Both the position numbers and the translations under genes were made by a program. From contig NC_134152.1 in the NCBI RefSeq assembly GCF_033958435.1, positions 10,278,001 through 10,342,000 on the forward strand: DNA of 64,000 bases, in the 5' to 3' direction. This document shows, piece by piece, positions 1 to 9,554 of this stretch. Each line of letters begins with the position of its first letter. The stretch's first letter is position 1. The notes under the pieces were generated by a model. That model was not told the origin of the DNA. It saw only the letters and a list, made by a program, of their open reading frames with translations, and made no database searches. The DNA is from Carettochelys insculpta (taxonomy: Eukaryota > Chordata > Testudines > Carettochelyidae).

Positions 1-160
1 CTGCTTTTCGGGGTAAAGTGAGGTCTGCAAAGCATAGGAAGCCACCAGGTGTCCTGTGTCAGGGAAAAAAAAAATTCACCCTTCCTGGAGCAATTCTCTC
101 CAATGATCAAGCTGCGTGCTGGGGATGGTGGGAAAGGGTTCGATGACAGCCGCATGGACA
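1..160. other. unassigned sequence
   Basis: No coding, RNA or mobile-element signature is visible. The stretch holds a short A-run near 64-73 and runs into the minisatellite that follows. Confidence 0.4.
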
Positions 161-535
161 GCTGCATGGGGGAGGGGGTCGATGTACAATGAAAGAAATT
201 TAAAATAAATAAATAAATAATCCAAAGAGAGGCTGAATGTAAATGGATATGGGAGGGGAAATTCCCAGCTGAGCCCTGCAGCCACTGGGCATGGGAGAGT
301 CCTGAAAAATGAAAACAAATGCTGCTTGGAAAAGAACAGGGGAAAGGAAACTCCCAGCAGAGCACAGCAGCTGCATAGTGCCGGGTAGTCCTGTAAAATG
401 AAAAGAAAGGCTGCGGGAAAGGGACATGGGAGGGGAAATGCCTAGCAGAGCCCGGCAACAGTGGGGGTGTGTGATAGTCCTGAGAAATGAAAAGAAATGC
501 TGGTTAGAAATGAAGATGTGGGGGAAGCCCTGCTG
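161..535. repeat. minisatellite, ~89 bp period, about three to four degenerate copies
   Basis: A unit starting with GGGAGGGGAAATTCCCAGC near 251 recurs near 340 and 428 at 88-89 bp spacing. Each unit has a 'GGGAAA..CCCAGC..GAGC' head, then 'AGTCCTG.AAAATGAAAA', then a 'GCTG..GAAA' tail. A more degenerate copy may precede it at about 161-250 and contains an AAAT run (203-222); a partial copy follows to about 535. Divergence between units is substantial, so the array is old or slowly homogenised. Confidence 0.7.
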
Positions 536-545
536 AGCCTGCAAA

Positions 546-998
546 CCACATTAAAGGGTAGAGAATAGACCATGGGGTGGGGTGCACCCACCATCTGCTG
601 CAGGCAAATGTAAAAGGGCAGGAAGCATGTTAAAAAAATGCAAATTCCTCTGCTTCTGCAGGTTGCCAAAGAAGACATCACCCTCCTAAAACTAACAGAT
701 ATGGAGAAAAAACGGCTACTGCTGCTGTGTGACAAAAAGCCTGGAAAATTAGCTAAAATGCTGTGTGGTGCCGATACCATATCGCTATGAGGTTGCCTGG
801 TGTGGCGAGGTGTGCTACTGTGGAAGCCACAGCAAGTCAGGACTGCCCAAGAACCTCGTGAAAAAAAAAACCACAGGAGTGCCTGCATGAGGCCTTTGAG
901 GATATCTCCAAAAATGGGAAGCACTCCATCCCAAGAAACATTAACATGCTGTTCTGAGGGGCACAGAACCACAGCGAGCAAACCTCTATCCCTACACA
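546..998. other. unassigned sequence next to the LINE 3' end
   Basis: Reading on the plus strand shows short open stretches but nothing I can assign to a family. The 870-998 part may still be 3' untranslated sequence of the minus-strand LINE that follows, because the shared 3' end with the copy at 43.6 kb is only clear down to about position 1000. Confidence 0.35.
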
Positions 999-1063
999 GT
1001 AGTAGGCATCCTTCACTCTGCATAGACTATGGATCGCGCCCTTTAAGTTTAAAATTGAGGACT

Positions 1064-1656
1064 TCATTTACAGCATCTATTGTGAGTATAAAGACCCACA
1101 CGAGAGTGACAGTCCTTGCTGCATCTCTTGCAGATGTAGTGGGTGTCTGGCAAGTCCTTATTGTGATTTCTGTGTGCTCGCTTCTCCTCTGCTAGCTGTC
1201 TGATCTTCAACTCACCCTTCTGAAGGCCTTGTGTAACCCCTGCCTCCATCTGCTGCGGTCGTCTGCTAGATCTTCCCAGTTGTCTAGCTCGATGTCTACC
1301 TCTCTGAGGTCTCTCTTGCAGACATCTTTGTACTGCTAGTGGGGGCATCTGGGAGGTCTTTTGCTAGAGGCTAGCTCACCATACAAGATATCTTTTGGAA
1401 TCCTTACATCGTTCATCCTGTGGACGTGGCCAAGCCAGCGGAGTCGACGCTGCCTGAGGAGGGTGTGCATGGTTGGGATTCCAGCTTGCTCGAGGACGGC
1501 AGTGTTGGTCACTCTGTCCTTCCATGATATTCCAAGGATGCGCCTGAGGCAGCACAAGTGGAAGACGTTCAGACTCTTTTCCTGGCGGGCATACAGGGTC
1601 GACGTTTCGCTGCCATAAAGGAGGGTGCTGAGGATGCAGGCTCTGTAGGCTTGCAT
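1064..1656 (-). pseudogene. LINE family A ORF2 C-terminus with zinc-knuckle
   Basis: Two frames (1336-1656 and 1064-1348) carry the post-RT region. The first has 'LLYGSETSTLYARQEKSL', 'FHLCCLRRILGISWKDRVT' and 'RRLRWLGHVHRM', the standard C-terminal blocks of this LINE group. The second ends with ICKRCSKDCHSRVGLYTH and a final C-C pair, a C2HC-type knuckle of the kind that closes many APE-type LINE ORF2 proteins. A frameshift divides the two. The same knuckle is preserved in the plus-strand tail at 43.5 kb, where it keeps both histidines. Confidence 0.8.
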
Positions 1657-1686
1657 TTTGGTGTGAGCGTACAGCTTGTTGTTATT

Positions 1687-3165
1687 CTACACTCTCTTGC
1701 TGAGTCTGGACAGAGTTGTGGCTGCTTTTCCGATCCTCCTATTTAGCTCAGTGTCCAACGACAGGGTGTCAGTGACGGTGGACCCGAGGTAAACGAACTC
1801 GTGGACTACCTTGAACGTATAGTTGTCAATGCTGATTGATGGGGATTCAGCAACATCCTGACCAAGTACGTTCGTCTTCTTTAGGCTGATGGTAAGCCCA
1901 AAGTCCTTGCACGCTTTGGAGAACCGATCCAGCAGTTTTTGAAGCTGGTCTTCTGTGTGAGACACTACAGCAGCATCCTCTGCGAACGGCATGTCTCTGA
2001 TGAGGACTGCCCGCACCTTAGACTTTGCTTTCAGCCTTGCAAGATTAAACAGTTTCCCATCAGATCTTGTGTGCAGCATGATGCCCTCTGTTGAAGATCC
2101 AAAGGCATGCTTCAGGAGGAGTGCGAAGAAGATCCCGAACAATGTCGGAGCAAGCACGCATCCTTGTTTGACGCCGCTCCTGATTCTGAAAGCATCCGAT
2201 AATGTGCCATCATATAGGATGGTTCCGCTCATGTTTTCGTGGAACGACTGGATCATCTTCAGTAACCGTGGAGGACAGCCTATCTTGTGGAGCAGTTTGA
2301 ACAGATCATCCCTGCTGACCGAGTCAAAAGCCTTGGTCAAGTTGATGAAGGCTATGTAGAGTGGCTTTCTCTGCTCCCTGCACTTCTCCTGCAGCTGCCT
2401 TAGAGAGAAGACCATGTCAACGGTAGACCTCTCTGCACGGAATCTGCACTGCGATTCAGGGCACACCCTCTCAGCAATGTTCTGGAGTCTGCCAAGGATG
2501 ACGTGAGTGAACAGTTTACCAGTGACGCTTAGGAGGGAGATTCCACGGTAGTTGAATCTGTCTCCTTTGTTCTTATACGAGGTTACAATGTTGGCGTCAC
2601 GCATATCTTGTGGAACCTCACCCTCTCTCCAGCACAGGCACAGTAGCTCATGTTGGGGTTCCAGGAGTGTGTCCGCGGCACCTTTGATTACCTCTGGTTG
2701 TATACCATCCTTACCAGGGGCCTTTCCTGCTGCAATGCTGTCGATGGCTCTCTTCAGTTCATCCACAGTCGGTTCTCGATCCAGTTCATCCATTACTGCT
2801 AGGAGCTCAACAGCATTGAGGGCTGCATCAACCACAACATTCTTGTGTGAATACAGCTCGGAGTAGTGCTCAACCCAGCGCTCCATCTGTTTGGCTTTGT
2901 CAGCGATGACTTCACCAGATTTGGATTTCAGAGGTGCCATCTTGTTCTGGGTGGGTCCCAATACCTTCTTCATACCCTCGTACATTCCTCTGAGAATGAC
3001 CAAAGTCGGCACAGGTCTGAATGTTGCTACATAGCTGGAGCCAGTGGTTGTTGGCACAGCTGCTGCCCGTCTGCTGTACAGTTCTTCTGGCCTCTCTGAG
3101 TGCTTGCTGGGTACTCTGGCTCGGTGAGCGTTTTTACTCCAGGCGTGCAGCGTGCTTCTTTTCAA
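1687..3165 (-). pseudogene. LINE family A ORF2, reverse transcriptase domain
   Basis: A 492-residue frame with the RT blocks in order: 'GKAPGKDGIQPEVIK', 'FNYRGISLLSVTGKL', 'CRFRAERSTVDMVF', motif A 'AFINLTKAFDSVSR', motif B 'GVKQGCVLAPTLF', and motif C. Motif C reads FAED (1975-1986 on the complement) where the family needs FADD or YADD, so one of the two metal-binding aspartates is replaced by glutamate and the copy is probably catalytically dead. The frame ends at RLSKRV in the thumb; a frameshift leads into the C-terminal part. Confidence 0.85.
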
Positions 3166-3580
3166 TGACTGGAATCATCTCATCAGTGTTAGCTTCGAAC
3201 CAGTCGTTCATGTGTCTAGCTCTTTTTCCAAACACCGACAAGGCCGTGTTGTAAACTGTATCCCTCAGATGTTGCCATTTGGATGTCGCATCGATGCCCC
3301 CAGGGCCCCTGCGTAGATTTTCCTGGAGGGTCTCTCTGAACTTTTCAGCTTTCTCCGAGTTTGCCGTCTTTCTTGCGTCAATGCGGGGCCTTCCAGCTGG
3401 TTTAAAGCGGTACAGCTTCTTGTGTCTCAGCTTGAGTTTGGAGCAAACTAGCGAGTGATCTGTATCACAGTCAGCACTATGATAGCTGCGTGTCAGAAGG
3501 ACGTTTTTGAGGTTATTACGCCTAGTGATGACCACATCTAGTTGATGCCAGTGCTTTGAGCGTGGGTGTCTCCACGACAC
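3134..3580 (-). pseudogene. LINE family A ORF2, endonuclease C-terminus and linker
   Basis: This 148-residue frame begins with HPRSKHWHQLDVVITRR, followed by TDHSLVCSKLKLR. These are the last conserved blocks of apurinic-like LINE endonucleases (the final D-H pair is catalytic in the family). It continues into a linker rich in R and K. The N-terminal endonuclease with the catalytic N, E and D blocks is missing because the copy is 5'-truncated. A frameshift near 3134-3165 separates it from the RT frame. Confidence 0.8.
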
Positions 3581-3597
3581 TCTGTGCTGTTGCTTCG

Positions 3598-4250
3598 TTC
3601 ATCCCCACACAACTCCATAGCTATACCCAACCCCAACATGCTTCCAGCATGCAGAATAATTAGTCGCCTGAGCTGCTTGGTCTATGGGGCTCAGGGATGA
3701 GGGTGGAAGTGCCCACTGTGGAGGGGACCAGTTCCAGGTCTGTGGTAAAGAGCTACTCCTGGCGCAACGTCTGTCCCACTCATTGCACACTTGATCCTCT
3801 TCATTGCTGTCTTCCTCCAGGCCACCTTGCTCCTCCAGTATCACACTGAACTCCATACGTGGGCTTACAGAATGCCATAATTCAGACTGAGCTCCACGAT
3901 AGAGTCACTCGCCATAAGCACGTGCAGCAGCTAATAAAAGTGGCAGGTGCATGGAGCCACCCCGACTGTTGGTTGGCTTCCTGGACTTCTTGATAGGCCT
4001 ACCAGAGTTTTTTTCACTTTCACAGGCATTGCATAGCATCCTGGGAGTAACTTGAGGCAGCCATCTCACATGACATCTGATCATAGATTGCCTCAGTCCT
4101 CTTGGCCACCTGAAGTCTCTTCACCACATTGTTCTCTCCAAATAGCACTATCAAGAATCTCCTAGTAGGGCCAGACTGGGGCTCTGTTGTGAGCCTGAGA
4201 ATTCCTAGGCAGATAATCACCCCGAGTGTTCTCGATTGAAGTAGAGGGCT
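3598..4250 (-). pseudogene. Myb/SANT-like (trihelix) DNA-binding domain relic
   Basis: On the minus strand, 4020-4200 reads 'FGENNVVKRLQVAKRTEAIY', 'DQMSCEMAASSYSQDAMQC' and, after a stop, 'AYQEVQEANQQSG'. The order tracks the Myb_DNA-bind_4/trihelix domain abundant in reptile ZSCAN29-like predicted proteins and in PIF/Harbinger accessory Myb proteins. Downstream, an acidic stretch (EEQGGLEEDSNEEDQ) and a P/S-rich stretch fit the linker of such proteins. Several stops and frameshifts are present. It could be an accessory Harbinger gene or an unrelated expanded Myb/SANT family; the sequence does not decide. Confidence 0.55.
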
Positions 4251-4760
4251 ACCTATAATTGCTACCAATGTAGTGTGATGGCTACTGATGCGGTGCGACG
4301 CGATGGGCAAAGGAATTTTTTTCATAATGGGTGCCCTTTATACTTGCAGGGCTGGACAGCTGAATTCCAATTCAAATTCAATGAAAAATTGGTGGGCTTA
4401 TTTTGACCTTCTTCCTGCACATCTGACAGGAGTGCACAATGCAGGAGCCATACTTGGAGGGTCACTGTGTAGCTTTGTGGGATACATACAGGACACTTCT
4501 GGAGGCTAATAAATTGGAATTAAGGACATAACCCTTCCACACTAGCCTTGATTGGAGCTTTTACATTCAAATTTGATACTATACCGATCCTATAATACTC
4601 ATATTTTTGTAATCAGTATTATAGCTCAATAAATCAAGAAATAGTATTAACTATGAAGAGAACTAATGCCTTAAATTTGAATTTATCTTGTGCTGTAGGT
4701 GTAGCCTTTAACTAGAACTGATCAGGAATTTTTCCACAAAACGTTTTTCAGTCAGTCTTT
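4251..4760. other. unassigned AT-rich sequence
   Basis: No gene or repeat family is recognised. The first ~250 bases may still belong to the element carrying the trihelix relic. From 4510 the composition turns strongly AT-rich. Confidence 0.35.
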
Positions 4761-4860
4761 TCTCACGTGTTATTAAGTTCACAGGATTTTCACAGGGGGG
4801 ATAAAGCAAGAACATTGTGTTTATTAAGAATACAGTACCATGGTGTTATATGCCTACAAT

Positions 4861-4895
4861 ACTCTCTCTCTCTCTCTCTCACATATACACACACA
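4861..4895. repeat. (CT)n followed by a short CA-rich tract
   Basis: CT dinucleotides run to about 4880, then ACATATACACACACA directly abuts the left end of a hairpin MITE. The matching (TG)n on the other side makes the microsatellites extend the hairpin. Confidence 0.9.
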
Positions 4896-5282
4896 GGCCA
4901 TGTCTACGCTAGCCAAAAACGTCAAAATATCCACGCAAATGGCTATTTCAAAGTTTACTAATGAAGCACTGAAAATTGACGCAGCTCACAGCCACGTGGC
5001 TTGTCCAGATGGGTCTCCTTTTCGAAAGGAACCCAGCTACTTCAAAGTCCCCTTATTTCTATGAGCAGATGGGAATAAGGGGAGTTCGAAGTAGGTGGGG
5101 GTTCTTTTAAAAGGAGCCTCTTCTGGACGAGCCACAAGGCTGTGAGCAGTGTCAATTTCGAAGTGCCGCGGCCACCCGCATGGTAATGAGGCGCTCTATA
5201 CGTATTTCAGCGCTTCGTTAGTAAACTTTGAAATGGCCATTTGCGTGGACATTTTGAAGTTTTTGGCTAGTGTAGACACAGC

Positions 5283-5283
<1 letters not shown>
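4896..5283. mobile_element. long-hairpin MITE, Harbinger-like termini
   Basis: The 388 bp element is one imperfect palindrome. The left end GGCCATGTCTACGCTAGCC pairs with the right end GGCTAGTGTAGACACAGCC, and pairing continues through 'TTTACTAA' and 'GGCTGTGAGC' blocks to a centre near 5080. It has no coding capacity. Termini of this form recur about a dozen times in the window and resemble the end of the HARBI1-like element at 57.63-57.65 kb, which suggests trans-mobilisation by a PIF/Harbinger transposase. Confidence 0.85.

Positions 5284-5285
<2 letters not shown>

Positions 5286-5312
<27 letters not shown>
5286..5312. repeat. (TG)n microsatellite
   Basis: An uninterrupted TG run immediately follows the MITE and is complementary to the CA-rich tract on its left side. 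Confidence 0.95.
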
Positions 5313-5313
<1 letters not shown>

Positions 5314-5315
5314 CT

Positions 5316-5350
5316 CCATTTCGAAGTTTTGGGCTAGTGTAGATGTAGCC
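5316..5350. mobile_element. solo MITE end
   Basis: TTTCGAAGTTTTGGGCTAG followed by TGTAGATGTAGCC repeats the right end of the preceding MITE in the same orientation, without a left partner. Confidence 0.6.
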
Positions 5351-8300
5351 ACACTCTCTTGTGGTCAGCTTGCTGTAATCCACTGCCCAGATGGTTTAGA
5401 TGTGAGTATGGACTCAGGTTCTGCTGGTTGGGATCAATGCTCTGACAAGACAAAAAGAACCCAACTCAGTAGTAGTCCACACATCATTTAAATATTGTAG
5501 TCCATAATTCTAGTGTTGTACCACTGCCCCAGCACCATGAGTCACTAGTCAACAGCAGATGGAGTTGATCCTAACCCACTGCCCCAGGTTTCTGTGTGAC
5601 TCATTACCTACAGATAGGACTTAATCTTCCTCTCTGGGTGAGTTACTTCTGTCAAATCTGATTCTCGTTGTTCAGCCAACAGTTCTTTGTTGTCCAGACA
5701 GACTGGCTCTAGAGGGTAATTCAGTAAGCATCCACATTTACCTTTCCAGATGGATCTCATGCATTCCTATTCTCCAACAGAGATAGCATGAGCTTTACCA
5801 GATAACAATAGAATATATCGCTCAAAATGGTTTTAGCCACAATATGGAGACAGATACAAAGTTTCTATGAATACAAAATAACAAATATAAAGCGTAATGC
5901 AAAGGTACAAAGTAGTGCAAAGGTCCTATCAAAAGATACAAAGTAATCAAAAAGATACATGGTAATACAAAGTTTCTATTCAAAGATACATTTTTATCGA
6001 TGATTGTTACACATGAAAGATTTGGTGTGAACAATTTCTTTTCAGCTCAAAGATATTTTGAAAAAGAAAAGCAAACACTCAAAGTATTTTGTTTGAAACG
6101 TTTCAAAATGAAAAGGATGAGTAAACCACTCCTGCCCATTTCTAGATGCAGCACGTATCCTCTCTGTATTCTGTATAACCTTTCCATACATTTCCTTCTT
6201 TGATAACTATTGTGGCAATCATGCCCATCATTAAGAAAGAGATGAGAAAGTCCTAAGATTTCTGAATCACACTGGAACTCCTTGTGCTTTAGCCCTGGTT
6301 TTTACCAGAGTTAAGCTGACATAAAGCAGATTACTTTGACCTAACTGCAACTGTAACACATTGTGTATATTACAAAATTAATTCTACGTAAACTAATTAT
6401 TGTGGTGGTGCACATTCACTCCCTCTGTCAGTTGTGTGCAACCTCACCAGGAGGCGTGACAGCTGGCATTCTTTACCATGGGGCTGACAGTCTGAACGGG
6501 GGGGACAGAGCTTCTAACCAGGAGTCCCACATGGGGGCGAACAGCCAAAAGGTGATAGAAATAAGATAGTATCTACACAAACAGTGCATCACACTAACAA
6601 CATCAGCCTAAGTGATGCTCATCTAGTGGAGAAGGAGTTTATAGCTTAGCCTAACGGGTGACTGACATCAGTGGGATCAAGACTGTAGTGTAGACACTCA
6701 GTCCTAATCTCCAATACAGCCATTAGTTCAAGTCACCCATGGTAGGCGCGCTGTTAAATTGATGATGCCATGAATGTGTTGGCGAGGCCTGAATCAGCTC
6801 AGCCTCCACTCTTTGCTGCAACTCTGGGCTATGAAAGGCTCCTCAGAATGTGGCTTGTTTTCTCACTGTTTCTTAGCTCTTGTGTTTGCAAAAGTCTCAC
6901 TTTCCTCTTAGTTCATAGCTCATGGCTCATTATTTTAAAGGCTCAAGACAGAGGGAGTAGAGTGCCTTTTCCCAGCCAAATGGCTGTAATCAGAACCTTA
7001 CAGGAAGCTCCTTCACTGAGACACACAGGTGGTAGAAAAGCTCTAACTGCAGCTCAGCTCTCAAGCTAACAGCACTCTGAAAACACTACAGTGAGTCTTT
7101 CCCCCCCCCCCCCTTCAGGAGAGGTTGCAGGGAGGAGGCTTTGGATTTATTTAAGAACACTTGAAAATCCTTAGGAAAATGAATGAATCATTGCAGGAGG
7201 TGGAGTTTTCAATGGAATTAGCAGCCCTAGCCACCATGTCATTTTAAACCTTGTATGCCAGGAAGGAGGAGGAGGGAGGGAAGCTGTGGTTACTATTACT
7301 TGTGTACACATTTCTGTCCATTCATGAAAGGTGTTCATGGCCCCTTTGTGGCACTATGTCTTGAAGCTAGAAGGAAATTTTAATAGCACTGTCGCTTTTC
7401 AACCAATCTGATGACAGATAGAAGTGAATAATATAAATTCTCCAGCCATTCCTTGGCATTTATTTCAATGAAAGTGTATTTTTTTTCACGGAGATGGCCC
7501 AATAGTAATTTATCAAGAGACAAATCATTTTTTATTCACAGGGAAGTCTGCAAAATCCCCATTTTTAAGGCATTAAATCTTTGTCCTTTGACGGGAGTAA
7601 GAAAGCATTAAAAGCTTTGATTTAGCTGGATAATACAAAATAGTTTCTCATAATTATCTTTTTGGATGATATATGCTTGCCTTTTCCCCCCTCTTATTAA
7701 ACCAGAGGTCTCCATTTTTCATCCAGCTGTATTACTAAATTAAATTGCCTTTTGTTGTATTCAAGTTAAGTACTTTGCCGAAAGCTTTTCTTGTTCAGGG
7801 AAATAACATTTACCCAATATACTCCCTGGTTTACTGTTTAAATTTACTGTTTGCAATAGTTTCGTTTGCTGAGCAATTTGAGGTTATTGTTTGATTTAAT
7901 GGGAATAATGAATCACTGTAATTTAGAGCAGTATCTTGAAGTACAGCATCTAGGGAAAAAATCATTGAAAACCCACCACACAAGGAATCCATTTTCAAAT
8001 TAAAATGTAGATAGTAAAAACGTGAGACAAAGCCCCCCATAAGCCAGTCTGTCTGCCTTAAACTCTTTTTTTAATGATCGCATGAAAGGAGTGATTTATT
8101 GGAGGCAAAGGGAGGGTAGTCCAGTTATTGACAAAATAACCACAAATAATACTATGAGGCAGTGTATTAATTTTGTCACAAGTTCGCTGTTAGAACTTTG
8201 TTCTAGCGCAACACCACATTTGACAACAGCTTCAGTTACCTCCCTTGTCAGACAATGAGCAAACCTTTAGAGGGGTATGAGATACAGCTGGAGAACACCA

Positions 8301-9218
8301 AACACACTTAGTGGTCGACCGAAAAGGGTACTCAGCCTTTGAACAGTGCTTGGTGGAATTTTGTCTTCATTAGTGTTTTCAGGGCAACGCTAAACATTAC
8401 AAATGCCCCCCCCACCACCTGGAAGTCCAAATTCATTCTACCCTCTGTTATGCACTATGTGTACAGTAAGGCTGAATTTCGCAAAACTGCCTGGGAGCTT
8501 TGATTGCCTTGTTCACATTAGTGGTTGCCAATTTCCTGCATCCAGATCTTTAAGACAGCTTCGATAATCTCAGCCCACATGGAACACAACTGACTTGCCC
8601 TTTGCTTTTGCTTCACTAGTGGAAACCTGGGAAGCAGAGACTTTAGAGATGTTTTCTTTTCAGAGACGGCCTTTTAATTTTACTTTTTTTTTAAATCTAA
8701 ACCCTGCCCCTCTACATAGTGGATGTAACTTCTGGCAATGATTGTTCCAGGTGTATTAATATGTTGCCAAATTGATTTTTAAAAGAAAATAGTGATAGTT
8801 TTGAATGTTCTTTGTCTTCCCTGGAATAAAATATCCTTTCTCTCAGTATTTCAGTTTCTTGTCTGGGTTGGAAACCAGATAATTAAAAGGGAATATAGGA
8901 TTTTTTTTTTTTCAGGCTGAAACAGTGGTAGGAGGGAGTGAGATTTAAAATGTGCATAAGTTAATAGAGAGGGAGGCAAGATGACAAGGCATTTAAGCTG
9001 GTTTGGCCCAGACCTATTTATTTTGCCACAGTAGTGTAGTGCCTTGCTATTTTCATAAATGCACCATAGAACCCTGTTTCTTTGATCGAAGTTGGCTCAG
9101 GGCTGGAGCAAATAATCAAAATTTTGAATGATTAGGGTAATCGGCAAAGATCTTTCTACCCATTATCTTGAGGTGAAGACTTGTTTGAAATAAGCAAATT
9201 CCATCTAGAAAGAGTATT
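5351..9218. other. 3.9 kb without a recognisable gene
   Basis: Open frames are short and unrelated to known families. Local features: imperfect tandem copies of 'AAAGATACAAAGT' at about 5850-5990; a possible diverged DNA-transposon remnant at 6283-6695 that ends 'AGTGTAGACACTCAGTCC'; a C-run at 7101-7114; T-runs near 8690 and 8901. The stretch from 7400 to 9200 is AT-rich and looks single-copy. It could be intronic or intergenic. Confidence 0.5.
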
Positions 9219-9450
9219 GGTGGCGTAGCAGTGTTAGTCTGGATCTGTAACAGCAATGAAGGCTCCTGTGGCACCTTATAGACTAACAGAAAAGTTTTGA
9301 GCATGATCTTCGTGAGCACAGACTCACTTCATCAGATGCTGGTCTTGGAAGCCAGACTAAGAATGGGTTTAACAAGGTTAGCTCAGTCAGCAAGGGGAGG
9401 CTTACTACCAGCAGTTGATCTGGAGGGGTGAACAAGCTCATTCCGCCTAG
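9219..9450 (-). mobile_element. Penelope-like element, 3'-terminal fragment
   Basis: On the minus strand the piece contains a hammerhead-like motif, then 'TTAGTCTATAAGGTGCC' and a terminal 'ACACTGCTACGCC' stretch. The copies at 45.5 kb and 52.3 kb share this order. No coding sequence is recognisable. It lies directly against the truncated 3' side of the minus-strand CR1. Confidence 0.65.
9301..9339 (-). ncRNA. hammerhead-ribozyme-like motif (degenerate)
   Basis: Minus strand: GCAT, core CTGATGA, stem II GTGAG/CTCAC, then GAAG where GAAA is required, and closing ATGC pairing with the first GCAT. Stem II has an A-U pair where the other copies have G-C, a compensating change. The GAAG and a missing base in the AGCU region probably make it inactive. 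Confidence 0.55.
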
Positions 9451-9554
9451 TACACCAAACGTCTTTTCTTCTGTAAACTAAACGAGTCCAAATCCCTCAG
9501 CCTATCCTCAAAGGTCTTGTACTCCACACCCTTAATCATTTTTGTTGCCCTTCC

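Larger units (their letters stand above)
1000..3597 (-). mobile_element. APE-type LINE (family A), 5'-truncated, minus strand
   Basis: A non-LTR retrotransposon remnant of ~2.6 kb. It holds the C-terminal end of an APE endonuclease, a full reverse transcriptase, and a C-terminal cysteine/histidine knuckle. Its 3' untranslated end (about 1000-1070) matches the LINE tail at 43.56-43.64 kb. The 5' end stops at about 3597 inside the endonuclease, the usual result of incomplete reverse transcription. It abuts a Myb/SANT relic. I cannot assign a named clade with confidence; the RT organisation is APE-LINE of the I/L2/RTE kind. Confidence 0.85.

Noticed and set aside
4767..5491. Several short frames around the MITE and microsatellites
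   Set aside because: They translate CT/CA/TG repeats (LSLSL, VCVCVC) and the palindromic MITE arms.
9219..9345. The GTAGCAGTGTTAGTCTGG stretch as a tRNA-derived SINE
   Set aside because: It is linked to the hammerhead-like motif and to the same tail found at 45.6 and 52.3 kb, and no A/B boxes in tRNA spacing are visible. A PLE tail explains it better.
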